DNA of 64,000 nt, taken from Tetranychus cinnabarinus. Taxonomy: Eukaryota > Arthropoda > Arachnida > Trombidiformes > Tetranychidae. How positions within the stretch are numbered: the first letter of the stretch is position 1; each line of letters begins with the position of its first letter. The notes beneath the pieces were generated by a model. The model was not told where the DNA came from, did no database searches, and saw only the letters and a list, made by a program, of their open reading frames with translations. This document shows positions 27,001 to 39,990 of this stretch, piece after piece. Both the position numbers and the translations under genes were made by a program. The DNA is taken from the NCBI GenBank assembly GCA_022266195.1, contig WHVY01000003.1:1302001-1366000 (forward strand), in the 5' to 3' direction.

Positions 27001-29643
27001 CATCAAGATGGGTTAGCATTAAAACTGATTGAGCTATTGGGTTTACTGTTAATATCTTTTGACTCATGTCATTGTAAAGGGCAAATCAATATTTTGGACA
27101 AGAGTTGAGGACTCAGATGGCCGTGGATCAAAGGCGATCTTGGTTTATCTAGATGCAAAAGTTGAATAACAATGTTATCACTAATAACTTATCAGCATCA
27201 AGCAGATTAAATATTTTGGACAAAAAAAGGTCACAAAGCAATCCATTGCTAACATTTGAATGAAAAAATAGCATTTTTTATACATTCGTTGTTTGAAAGC
27301 TTCAAATCATGGGAATAGATTAAGATGGAGATAACTTGATGCTAACATTGTATGATGATTAAAAAGTATGGTTAGGCTTGTCTAGTGGTTTTAATTACTT
27401 TGCTTTGGAAACTGTTGATGCACAAAAAAAGCGTTTCTTGTACTAGTAAAACATATTAACGCTTTGCTGTGTTTTCAACTTTTAAAGCTTGTTTTTATGA
27501 TACAAAATTGATGTAACCATAAGCTAAACCTCAACTGGAATAAATAATAATACTTTGTATCAGTTGTGGCTTTGAGAAGACTTAGAAAGATGAAAGAGAA
27601 GATGAAAAGAGAAAGATGTAAAGAAGATGAAAAAAAGATGAGAAAAAAATGCAAACATGTATTGGATCAATTGAAGTGGAAAAGTAATGTTAACACTGAT
27701 GAATGACAAAATGTGTGTTACAATGTTGTGACTCACTGATGATAATCTGACCATTGATAAAATGAATGGCAACACATACCTAAGTAACTGTATTTATCCA
27801 CTGGCGATTCCTTTTCTTGAACTCGTCCCATGTACCATGTTTTATCATCACGAAGAGCAAATCTAAATGGTAAATGAATGATTCGATTATTGGTAAATCA
27901 TTATTTGTGGTTGTCTCAAGTTTATAAATATTTACCTGATTGCGTTGATGAAAACGGTTCCTCTCCATGTATAAGGTCCGGGAGCACCAATGAGCAGATC
28001 ATTTGAAGATGAAATGTCGATACTTGTTCCAGCTTGACAGAATCCTAATTGTTTTAAAAAAGTAAATTTAATTTGTTAGTTTCACTTTTAATATTTATGT
28101 TTTTACTAATTTAGACTTACCGTACTCTTCGTGGGCTTTTTTGACGGGACGGTTATCACAAGGTTCCCATGCACGGTGATAGTCAAGGTAGTGTGTTAAT
28201 GAATAGCAAATACCTCGACTCCAGTGGTAGTCTTTACCTTGTTCAACGTATCGATGGGCACAAGTCTGTAGGAAAGATGTCATCAGATGAGGAGAGATGA
28301 GATGAGGGAAGATGAATGTTGTAATAAAAGATGAATGCGAATGGCCTGTCAACATCAATTATATGGTTAGTCTGTAAAAATGTATATCACACTCAATTTG
28401 TTTTCATTTGAAAATTTGAAACAACCTAATCACGACTTTTGATGTTTTTTAGTTTCCTCATGTTTTTTGACCTTACTGGCCTTTGAATTATTGTGATTCA
28501 ATCTAGAGTCAGTTTTTTCGTGCCTTTGATTTACATCTTTGACTCCTATTTTAAAAAGCCATTGAACAACACAAACATTTTCCCTCTCTTTGTGTTATCC
28601 AATCTCACTATTGTGTTACAGCACGAGTCAACTGTCCATATTTATCTTGGACTGTGTAAACAAGCTTGGGTAAACGGTCCTTTATCTTGTATCAATACCT
28701 AACCTAGTTTAGCTTGATTGAATGGACTTGGTATTGTCATTATTTTCAGATTTTTGTGTGTAAAAGTTTGATTGATTGATAATCACTGGTACATTTCAAT
28801 CATTCATTTTTCAAATGGGCAGGGAAAAGGGATAAAGTGAGGACTTTTGGTTAGAGAGGGATATTTGGATGGGATTAATAGAGTGATGATGATTTTACCA
28901 TTACTTGACCCCCTGGTCCGGCACTTTTGACAACAACTCCTAGCCATTGGTCATTTTTAAATTCCTTTTCTCTCGGTGGAACTGTAAATGCATTTATTCA
29001 ACGTTAATGTGTGTTCCTTTTTTGTCATTTTAATCAACAAGTTACTCACGTGGGTTACTGCGATCATAATCAACTGAAAGTGGAGTACAATCATCAATAA
29101 AATTTGATGTTTTACATTGGAAAAGGTAACCAGATCGATTTGTTCCTGGTTGATCTGTTTGAGCTCGAGGAGCACCAACTAATAATCTGAAATGATCAGG
29201 TTAAATTATTAGTTTTTTACAAATCGGAACAATCAAGACAAAGACAAAAAAGGTTGAAGAAAAAAATAACTTTCAAACCACTACATCAACATCTTAAAGA
29301 AGATTCAGATTAACCGCCTACCTGAACTTACATTAGACACCTACCTAATTTATTTTGATAGGTATTACCTTATTTAGGAAAAAATGTGTAGGAACAAACT
29401 TACGGCAAGAAAAGAGTGGATAAAGTTTATAACAGGAAGACGACAAAAAAAATAAGAAACTTACACAGGTGAATCGAAATCGATTAAATGCTCGGCCACC
29501 GAGTAGCCAAAATATGATCCTTTTGGTCCAATTTTAATGTTTGGTTGACGAGTGTCCAAATTAAACGAACTGATTAGTTGATTGACCAGGAGTAAATAGT
29601 ATAAAGGTAAACTAAACCAAGGATCATGAAACATGATTAACAA
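18049..29643 (-). CDS. Integrin alpha subunit, copy 1
   Basis: Many exons on the minus strand, matching one for one the 25 exons of copy 2. Exon 1 is 29643-29465 and encodes a signal peptide followed by FNLDTRQPNIKIGPKGSYFGYSVAEH. FG-GAP repeats include LLVGAPRAQ, LLIGAPGPYTWRG and KPDLIVGAPFYYDG, and DMDKNGYPDLLVGA carries a DxDxNGxxD calcium-binding loop. The cysteine pattern TCAHRY ... GICYSL ... EPC ... HEEYGFCQ is like that of laminin-type alpha chains (alpha3/6/7, PS1). No inserted I domain is seen. An RPKR basic site in the stalk fits heavy/light-chain cleavage. One transmembrane helix is followed by CGFFIRRKPGYLAAPVEDKD, a GFFxR cytoplasmic motif. The protein would pair with a beta subunit at the cell surface to bind matrix. 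Intron 10 (about 21847-25865) is 4 kb, twice that of copy 2, and carries a MITE. I did not check every junction. Confidence 0.88.
22357..22574. mobile_element. Hairpin MITE, AAGGGTGT-ended family, element 3 (218 bp)
   Basis: Begins AAGGGTGTTCAATATAATTC and ends with the reverse complement; TA flanks both sides (22355-22356, 22575-22576). The arms are about 95 bp. It lies in the large intron of integrin copy 1 and is absent from the matching intron of copy 2, so it inserted after the duplication or was lost from the other copy. Confidence 0.85.
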
Positions 29644-30770
29644 AAGGTAAAGAAGTTATTGCACAAGGTACGATCCTTTTCCGTGGTTGACTTGATATAA
29701 CCAGAATCCAATCAATTTTGATGGAGAACAATTAAGAAGAACAAAAATTAACTTTTTGATTAGTCAAAAACATAGTAACTTTATTTAAAAGTTACAAGAA
29801 ACGAAAAAATTGGTGAAAAAAAGTGAAGTGAAGAAGTGAAAATGAAAACTCAAAATGAAGTGGGAAAAAATATTTCAACCTAAAGATGGCGCATCACAAA
29901 AACGGAGAGCAAAGAGTAGATATTCAGAGTCATCTAGTTTCTCCCATTCTAACTATAGAAGCCGATTGAAAGTAAAAATTAAACAATAGCGAGATAAAGC
30001 CATTGATAATGTATTACTTTCACTTAATCATTATCAACTTTGATGGTTAACAAATTCAATCAACTGTAAATTACTGTTTAATTGTTCTGTTATTCAACTG
30101 TTTAGTTTATACCTTTTTTCACAGCAATTTAAATCTACAAAGTGTTCAAGTTTGATGTTGTTGACCTCCGAAAGGTTTTCGCAGGCTAATCTATGGGTCA
30201 AAGTGTTTGTGTTTTACTTTTGGATTATTCAATTTGCTTGACCAATATGGATTAAACCAACTGGATTTATCGTTAAATCATCATCTTAAGAGTGTTTATT
30301 CATCAATAGATGGCTCTTAATTACGTGTTCCGCCATCTTCTGATTGTTCAACCATCTAAAACTACCTAGTGAGATTATTTTTCTGGCTCTCTTGTGCTCT
30401 TCATTCAATACTCTCTGTGTTTCCCTGTTTTTATTCCTAGGTTAACTCTTTTCTTCACTTCTAGGATTATCTTTTGATCGAATCATTTTCTCTCGATTAT
30501 TTATGTGTTTAATTATCTTTTCCAATAGTCTTTTAATGTGATGTCTTCAAGAGTCATGGTGATATCTATTAAAGGGTGGAGAGGGAAAGTGGAAAGGAGT
30601 AAAAAAAGTAATCACCACTGTTGAGTCTATTACATATTGTTAAATCTTTATACTTCTACTTTGATACATTTTTTTTATTACTGTGATTTGTTTTTCTTTT
30701 TTTGGAGGAAAACCATGTGAAATGATCAACCATTATTCTGTGAATATAATAGTCATCCCATTTTCTTACC
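29644..30770. promoter_or_regulatory. Shared divergent upstream region of the two integrin alpha genes
   Basis: The 1127 bp between the two start codons must contain both promoters, because the genes diverge from here. The sequence is AT-rich. I see no strong TATA box or palindrome, and little similarity between its two halves. The assignment rests on gene layout only. Confidence 0.5.
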
Positions 30771-33700
30771 ATGGTTTCTGGTATCTGCAATTTGCATAGT
30801 TTAACTTTTTGCTATTTATTTCTGGTCAATCAACTAATCGCCACGTTTAATTTGGATACCCGATTTCCAGCCATTAAACTTGGACCAGAAGGTTCATATT
30901 TTGGTTTCTCTGTGGCTCAACATTTCATCAATGCCAGATTATCTTCAGATTCTGGACCTGTGTAAGTTGCATTTCTTTATCTTTCTTATTTTTCTAGTCA
31001 TTGAGAAAAGCTTTTTTTCCCACCCTATGTCAATCACAATATTTTCTGGTATTTATCTGGTTGTGTAAATATGGTAACTTTAGATTGCTGTTTTAATGGT
31101 TTTATTACATTCCGCATTTCATTATTTTTCATTAAACCTGCCCTATGAATAGTAACTGGTACACAAAAAAGTATATCAAATGTTTTAGTCACACACAATT
31201 AAATCAATCAAACAATTGTCCTCTGTCAAGAGTTTACAATAACCCAATTCACAAAGACACCAGAATATTTCTAGATCAATATGATTTGTTTGAAAAAAAT
31301 TTTTATCGGAAGTTATTCCTACACAATTAATATCCCAATTAGGGAAAGTCGGAATCAACAACAGATTATCATCATCATCAGTTTGTAAATGTGATCGACA
31401 ATCAACTAAATAAGGCAAAAAGCCTACCAAAATAAACACTACAGTAGGTGTTCAACATGGCTGTTGATTTCATTCAGTGTGTGGGTGATTTCAATCATCC
31501 ATTATGAATACCGTTCATTGACCTAAACTATTGTCTCTCAAGGGTTATCCATTATCCTAAGTAATACCAATACATTGAAAATTGTTAACAATGATTTTTA
31601 TGAAACAAATGAGTAATATTAGTCTTTTCTGCTCATTCACAGATTTTTAGTTGGTGCCCCTCGAGGTCAATCCGCTCAACCCAATACCAATCGATCTGGT
31701 AACCTTTATCAATGTAAAATAACAAATAATCCAAACGATTGTAAAGTAATTGCTGTTGATTATGATCCTGGAAATCTAAGTAAGTGATTATTATAACCTA
31801 ATATGTTTAGAAATAAAATGTCAATTTTGATTTGCAGTGCCACCGAGAGAACAAGAATTTAAAAATGATCAATGGTTAGGTGTTACTGTCAAAAGTTCTG
31901 GACCAGGAGGTGAAGTAGTGGTGAGTAAAATCAACCTTAACATCTCAAACCATTTTTGTTCACTTCTCACTATAACATTCATTTTCTGGTGACATCTTTT
32001 AAACAGACTTGTGCTCATCGATACGCTGAACAAGGTAAAGATTACCACTGGGGTCGAGGTATCTGCTATTCATTAACAAACTGGCTCGACTTTCATCGTG
32101 CATGGGAACCTTGTTACAATCGACCCGTTAAAAAGGGCCACGAAGAGTATGGTATGTCTCACTTTTAAAACATTTATCAATGTGTATCAATCAATGTGTC
32201 TTATGTGTCAATCAGGATTCTGTCAAGCTGGAACGAGTATTGATATTTCATCGGCAAATGATCTGGTCATTGGTGCTCCTGGACCTTATACATGGAGAGG
32301 AACCATCTTCACCAATGCATTAAAGTATGATTTTTATTATCTTCTGAAACAAATGGCAAAATCAACTCAAAATTTTTCCCATCTTCATTCAGATTCGACC
32401 TTCGTGATGACAAAACATGGTATTCCGGGCAACTTCAAGAACCAGAAACTCCAGTTGATAAATACAGTTATTTAGGTGTGTTAACAACCATTTTCACAAT
32501 CTTACCAAAATTGTCATCAATATGACTAATCTAATTATAATCATATTATGCATTTGTCATTCAATTTCTGGTCTTCACACTTCAACTGACCCAATACATC
32601 TCTTCATTCATCTTGTCATTTGCCTTCCAAGACACTTTCAAGTCTTCTTTCCTGTATATGTAAAGTAGTGACAAAAATCAGAGATGAAGATGAATACTGT
32701 CAAAAATGTTAGGGTCCTTTCATTTTAAAAACAAGTCTCAACTCAAGTCACTTTGTTACTTGTTTATCAGCATCCTGCAACCTCTTTTTTTGCCTTTCAA
32801 TTTTTTTCACTTTCTCAGTGATTCTTAAACCATAACAAAACCAAGAAACTTGCTAGACTGATTTGATTGTATCAATACAAGGTTTAAGCTGAAAAGCTCT
32901 TGAGCTTATGTAACATCATACCATCAAATTAACCCTAACTTTTCCAGTCGAGTAACTAGTTTCTCATACCAATCCTAATTTTATTGCCATTTACCATCAA
33001 TTATTGTTAATCATTTTATGCAGTTTATCCTAATTAATTCTGTAAATTGGCCATTAATCCTTAATATATATGATTGACTATGTCAAGTGATCAACTCTTC
33101 TACTTATCATTCCTACTTTTCAATGAAGTTAATCAAGATAAATTAGTATTGACCCTTTGCCCCTGACCATCAATTAAGATTGAGAGTTAGAGAGGAATTT
33201 GATTTTTTCCCTCATTTTTTCCCACCACAATAAAAATTGTTTATCGCTTAAATCATTAAATGCATAATAATAACCAACGGAAATTTTTAATTGTATATTA
33301 ATTTGCTATTTGTTTCTATATTAGGAATGTCTGTGATATCTGGAAAATTTTTTGGAAATAAAATGAGCTTTGTTGGTGGAGCTCCAAGATCAAATGGAAC
33401 TGGTAAGTGAAGATTAATACACAATCACGATTAAACTAATTCAATTTCCATTTCAACAGGTCAAGTTATTTTCTTCTCGAAGATCAAAAGCTCGTACTTC
33501 ACAGTTGACTTCATACTCAATGGTGAACAATTTGCTTCATCCTTTGGTTACACACTTCTTTCAATGGATCTGCAAAATGACAAGTAAATAATTTTCATGG
33601 CCAAAAAGATATCATTTAACACTTAAATTTTTACCCAAAAACAGTAAACCAGATTTGATTGTTGGAGCGCCTTTTTATTATGATGTTACTCGTTCAACCG

Positions 33701-36700
33701 AAGGAGCTGTTTACCTGTATTATAATACAGGTAAAGGTATTGATTCCAAATATGATGTACGTCTTCTTGGTAAACAGGATTCAAGGTTTGGTTGGGCCTT
33801 AGCTGATCTTGGTGATATTAACAAGGTAAGATGTTAATAACATTTATTAACATTTACATTACAAATCACTAAAATTTAATATTAATATTGGTAAAAATAA
33901 TTCTGAATTGTCAATTTTTTTTACTTTTTTTCCTCTTCTACTCAAAGGATGGGTTCAATGATCTAGTTGTTGGTGCACCTTATGATGAAGGCGGTGGAGC
34001 AATTTACATTTATTTAGGTTCACCTAATGGCATTAAAACAAATGCCATCCAAGTGATCAAAGGTGAAGATATTAAAGGATTTGGACAAACTGGTCGCCCA
34101 ATACGAACCTTTGGTTATTCACTTTCAGGTAAAGTTTAGAGTCTTTACTTTATGATTGTTTAGTTTTCAATTCAATTTAGTTTTAATATCTCAAGCTTAC
34201 TCCAATTTTTTAATTATTTCACCATTTATTTAAAATTTATTCAATTAGTTGAAATTATATTTCCATGTATTCAAATTTTCTCGAGTCATCATTTCACTGT
34301 TTCCTTCAACACACAAATAACTCAAGATGCTTGAGGTTCATCTTGTTTTTTCATCTGCCACTTTCTCATGTTAACCTAGATGTCTTGGTAGATTATATTG
34401 AAATGTATTATAAATAGCAGCAGAAATTTGGGTAGACCGGAAGTTTATTTTGATGGTCACACTTGCACCCTCCTCTCAATTTTATATCAACCCTTTGATC
34501 GCAAATCTAGAACAATTAAGTTTCTTAATTAATCTTAGGTCATAATTTTGAACGTTTGTGAATTTTGTTTTAGCACAACTTTGAAACAATTTACTCTTAT
34601 CATGTAATAGTTGCATTTGTATTTTCAAACTTTGCTTGTTCAGTTGAGTGTGCATAAATTAATTGAGACAAGCTAGTTATAATGATAATTGGTCTTGTAA
34701 AATTTGTGACCTACTTTTTTGTTAACATTTCATTTGATTCGTCATTTTGATGAATTCCACTTTTTGCCAACATTCAAATTTGTACAAACACTTTGATGAA
34801 AAATGTCTTCATCTCATCTTACTCTTCATCCACACCTTACTTTTTGCTAGTTTGTTTATTAGTGACTTTCATCTATTGATGTTGGCTTTTTGCCTAAAAG
34901 ATGAGACTTTACGAGTCGAGTTCAACTGTAAAACAACAAACAAGTAGTCAAAGGATAACTTGGAAAATATTTTATCATTTTTCTTGCTTCTCTTTCGGTA
35001 ATCGCAATGATCGTTCAATTGCCAAACTGATTTTCCATGTTATCTATTTAATTTGCTAATAATAATAACATTTTAATCGGCATAAGTATCATTTAAATTT
35101 CTGTTAGTCATTCAAATCAATTAGATTGCTATTTCGACTCTGTAATAAATCAGCATAATTTCATCTTTAAATTGTTGATGATTTTCCAAGAAAATTATTA
35201 TTGATCAGAACCGCTATCAAACATTTAGAGCTTTATTAAGACTAGTTTTCATAATTGATCATGAAATTTACACAAATTGTCTTCTAGAATTATCAGATCA
35301 CTGAAAAAGGTTTTATGATTTATTCAAATTTAGTTTATACTATTTTAATATCATTCATTAATCAACGCATCGAAAAACCTGATTTTTCTGTCTTAAGATG
35401 TTTCAATTCAACTATCCAGGTTCACTTGTATTACTGATGTAATCTTTATTCAATGTAACACACCTTACTATTTTAGCTGATTGTTAACAATAGTTTCTTA
35501 GTAACCAACAATTAACAAAGGATCTTAATCATCATCTTAATTTCATTGACTTATGAATGAAAATGACTCCGAAAGATGTTATTAATTATTTGTTGACAAT
35601 TCAATCAATAGCATCAAATATATGTTACATGGATAAAAAATTTCTGATGATAGTTTCTTGGTTTAATTGTAGTTGAGGCTAAATCAAAGGTAATTTTGTT
35701 GGATTGATGTTGATTTAGGAATCGGTTAATCAATTGAAACATCTTCAACTTGTTTTCTTTTACTTCATGAAATTGCTCATCACTTTGTTTATATTTCTTT
35801 TCAATGCAACAATCAATTCTTTTAGCTGTATGTAATCATTACAAACGGAAATTTCAACATTTTTTGTACAGAAATTCATTATCAATGTCGCTGATGAGCT
35901 CATATTTCCGATCAAGGTTAACCATTTTTTGTTTATTTATACTTCTTTTAACCTTAAACAGGTTCTCTTGATATGGATAAAAATGGTTATCCAGATTTAC
36001 TTGTTGGAGCCTATGAAACTGATGCTGTAAGTATTATTCATGAAAATTAGTTAATCATAACATTGAATGATATCCTTTCAAACAAGTTTCCAGAATCATA
36101 TTGTTCAAGTTATTGATGAAACGCCAAACAGACATTTTTGCAACATTTTCTTTTTTTCTCAGGTCATTTTTCTTCGAGCTCGTCCAATATTAAACATTGC
36201 CACTCGTGTTGATAATATAACTCGATTGAATCCAAATAAAACTACTTGCGATGAAGATCCAAGCTCAAAGTTTCCCTGTTTTGTTATTCAACCTTGCTTT
36301 CAACTGTTGAACTCACCTAAAGGAAGAAGCACTTTTCAGTTAAGATATGTGATTGAAGCTGAAAGTTTTCTTGAAAGTAATTTTTCATTATTTTCTTTTA
36401 TCTAAAATTTGAACCAATGTTTACATTCATTATAATCATTTTACATTTTTGTTTTCATTTTTCTAGAGAAACCGATTATACATCGAGTCAAGTTCAATTC
36501 AGCTGATTCTGCAAACCCTCACATAATCAACAAAACCATTCCACTTCCAAGTGATCGTGTTGGTAACTGGGACTGTCAGCGCGAAATCGTTTATATTAAA
36601 GATAAATCTGAAATCCATCGAGCGGTAATTTGATATTGAAATGATTGATGACTTGATTGTATCTAATTATCAGTTGCATTCACTAATGTTGTTTTATTTT

Positions 36701-39397
36701 TATTTTATCATTTAGATTCAATTTCAATTAACTTATTCGTTGGATCTACCAGAATTCATACCTTTAGACACCAGCTTAGAACTGCCAGATATCGATAGAT
36801 ATCCAATTTTGAATCAAGAAGAAGCTCGAAAAGTATTCCATGCATCATTCCTTAAAGAATGCAGTACGTTGAATCGCCATTATTTAATCTACTATTAAAC
36901 TAAATATATTTGTAAATTTGTTTCTTCTAACTATCCTATTCCATTATATTTCAGAAAACTCTGAGCAATGTCAAAGCAATTTAGATGTTACTGTAAAGTT
37001 ACAACATCCATTGGATACACCATATACACAGGATAGAATCTTGTATTTAGGTAATCATCTTGATCAGTAATTTAATTCAACGTTTGAATGATGGAGTTGA
37101 CTCATTTTGATTACTAGAAGGCAAAACAAATAAGCCAAATTGGTTGATTTATTTACTGTTGAAAATGAAGAATAGGCTGAAAATTTATTGCTTTTTGCTT
37201 CTTTAATCATTCTTAGTCAACTTCACATTTTTGTCAATAATTTTATTAATTTAAATTTTCTTGATTTAGGATCAACTGATGTTAATCTGGAATTGACTGT
37301 TCGTAATACAATGGAACCAGCATATGATGCTAATCTTTATATTTATCATCCATCCATTACTTACATTGGAAAAGATCAAACGGTAATTCATTGTATAACT
37401 TAGTGTTTATCAGTGATTGTTGGCCGGTGCAATCTGATAGCGAATTAGCACTTAAATTATTCTTTGAGGATAATTATTAATAAGATAATTCCATGATAAT
37501 TCACAAGGATTGCAGTTTTAAGTTCTTATCTTTATTGAGTACATTTCATTGTTAGAAGCTCTAAGAACTGCTATCGAGCTGAGTTCAATTTCTTATCTCC
37601 AATCAGTAATAAAGTTCAATAGCGCTGTATTATAAATTATTAATTGTTTGATTTGCTTTGATTAGTTCATTCAGGATCGTCAACAAATCGATTGTAAACC
37701 TTTCAATATTAGCCTTTTGGTCTGTGAATTGGGTAATCCATTTAAACAAGGAGAGGTAAGATTTATGAAAAAAAATTTAACTCAAATTATTAATTGCGTC
37801 TTAATTTTTTGTCCTCAGCTAAAATTAAATCTGAAATTTGATCCACGAGAGGTTACTGAAGTGCAAAATGATGTCATTATACGAGTTTTTGTAAATACAA
37901 CGAGTCTTGATGTGAATCAAGCAAATAATGACATAACAACTAGATTAAAAATTATACGTAAAGCTGATTTAGAAGTCAAAGGTTTTTCGTATCCAGAAAG
38001 AGTTTGGTATGGTGGTAAAGTTGTTGGTGAAGCTGCAATGGTAAGTTATCAAATATACTGTATTTGTGTAATGAAAACACTAACTGGGAAAGGTGAAAAT
38101 TGATTAATATTTAAATTATTCAGAAAACGTCTGATGACATCGGAAGTAGAATTGAACATTCCTATACAATTATATCGAATGGACCTTATCATCCAAAGGA
38201 ATTAACTGTTGAAATTGATTGGCCTTATTCACTTTCCAGTGACAAAGAAGAGGGAAAATGGTAATTTCGCGTTTATTGTCTATTAGTTGGTTCATCATCC
38301 ATTAATAATGTCATTCATTTTATATTTTCAGGCTTCTCTACTTAATGAATACAATTGTTGTACAGGGTAAAGGTCAATGTGTACCAACACTTGGTACAGT
38401 TAATCCACTTAAAATTTGGGTAAGGTTATCATTATGCTTTCATTGGTTTAAACTGGATTTATAAATTATTTCAATTATTTATCATTTATTCACAGGATTC
38501 TGAATCAGTCTCGATAAAAAGTGACTCTTTTATTAAATCAAGACCAAAAAGGCAAACCATTGTTCCAGCTAAACGTATAATGGAAGATGGTAAAAGTCAA
38601 AATGTAGTTGTTTTAGTAAGTATGACTTTAAATTAAACTTTAAAAAAAACAATTTTAAATTATGATTAATTATTTGAATATTATCTAATACTTGTCTGTT
38701 AATTTGAATAACAGGATTGTCAAAAAAAGACGGCTCGTTGCTATAAATTTTTATGTTATCTTCAAGATCTCCGTCCAGGAGTGCCATCAGTAAGTTACAT
38801 TGTTTTACATTTTTTGATTCAAATTTTTATATTCATCTAAATTGTCTTAAATAATGTAATTTTTTTATTTTTACTTTTAAAGGTAATTGTGTTCATAGGT
38901 AGACTTTGGAATTCAACTTTTGTTGAAGATTACGCTTCAGGTGTTAATCAAGTTCATATTTATTCACGAGCAAGGTTAGCAATCGGACCTTCAATCAGGC
39001 AAAATCGGACAAATGATGATAGTACCTTTGTAAGTTTTAATTTAATTGATTATTCTCAATCGCAATTAATAAATCAAATAGCTAATCAAATCTTTTTCTT
39101 TCCATAATTTCAGGCAATAACTAAAGCTTATCCAGATTTACCTTTACTGCCATCACCGGTACCTCTTTGGATAATAATCCTGTCTATACTTTTAGGAATA
39201 CTGTTGCTTATTTTGTTAATCATTGTCTTATGGAAAGTAAGCACCTATTTTTATAAAGATTTAATTAACATTTTCAACTTTTCTGATATTAAAAATTATG
39301 CTTTATGTTTATTTTTCAGTGTGGATTCTTCGTGCGACGGAAACCAGGTTACATGGCCACTCCGCTCGATGAAAAAGAGTTGGTTGATTATAATTGA
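30771..39397 (+). CDS. Integrin alpha subunit, copy 2
   Basis: Twenty-five exons: 30771-30961, 31643-31779, 31838-31920, 32007-32151, 32216-32324, 32393-32475, 33325-33402, 33460-33583, 33645-33825, 33948-34128, 35962-36026, 36163-36376, 36467-36624, 36716-36863, 36955-37050, 37270-37382, 37675-37755, 37819-38040, 38124-38260, 38332-38419, 38496-38615, 38715-38789, 38883-39029, 39114-39236, 39320-39397. They sum to 3177 bp in frame, 1058 residues, the normal size for an integrin alpha without an I domain. Domains: signal peptide; FG-GAP beta-propeller (FLVGAPRGQ, LVIGAPGPYTWRG, DMDKNGYPDLLVGA); cysteine-rich stalk; RPKRQT cleavage site; transmembrane helix; GFFVRRKPGY tail. The cysteine pattern in the third blade resembles laminin-binding alpha chains. 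It is the diverged, head-to-head partner of copy 1. Both reading frames appear intact, so both are probably expressed. Intron 14 uses a GTACGT donor. Confidence 0.92.
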
Positions 39398-39990
39398 TTT
39401 AATTTTTTTGCAAAATGTTAAGAAAAGTATTGATTGTTGTGCTCCTATGCAAGCATTTATTGTTATGGGATCCGTTTACTTCCATTTTTGTAATGACTCA
39501 AGTTTTTCCAATTGAATACAAATTTGATCAATAAAAGGTGTTCTATTTGTTCATTATTTGAGAATTACCATGAGTTATATTTACCAACACAAAATAACAA
39601 CAGCTTAAAGGTCGATTTTATGAAATTTTACGCTGTATTGACATGATTAGAGACTACGTGAAGAAATGAAGCACAAATGTATATATCCAACAGGTAAATT
39701 ATGGTTTCAGAAAAATTTGCTAAAAATCCACCATAACTCAAAATTTAAGTCAGCTAAGTTCAACCCATTTCAATTAGATTTGTTCACAAAGTAAGTTAAG
39801 CGAGGTTTCGCTCCAGTAGTTGACATATTAATTTCACCTTTCCCAAAAAACCTTAATTAAATCTAACTAATTGTCATAATAATTGAAATTTAATGTTGAT
39901 AAATTAAGAAACTATCAAAGTTTAAGTTAATTTGGTCAATAATTATTGCAAATCTTGACAAGCTCTGGACCAAGTTTCAAGCCCTAGTTA
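39398..39990. other. Converging 3' flanks of integrin copy 2 and P450
   Basis: The genes converge here. There is an AATAAAAG polyadenylation-type signal near 39530. Nothing else is recognised. Confidence 0.4.

Noticed and set aside
18049..29643. Integrin copy 1 as a pseudogene
   Set aside because: Every exon read was open, and the key motifs (calcium loop, cleavage site, GFFxR) are intact.
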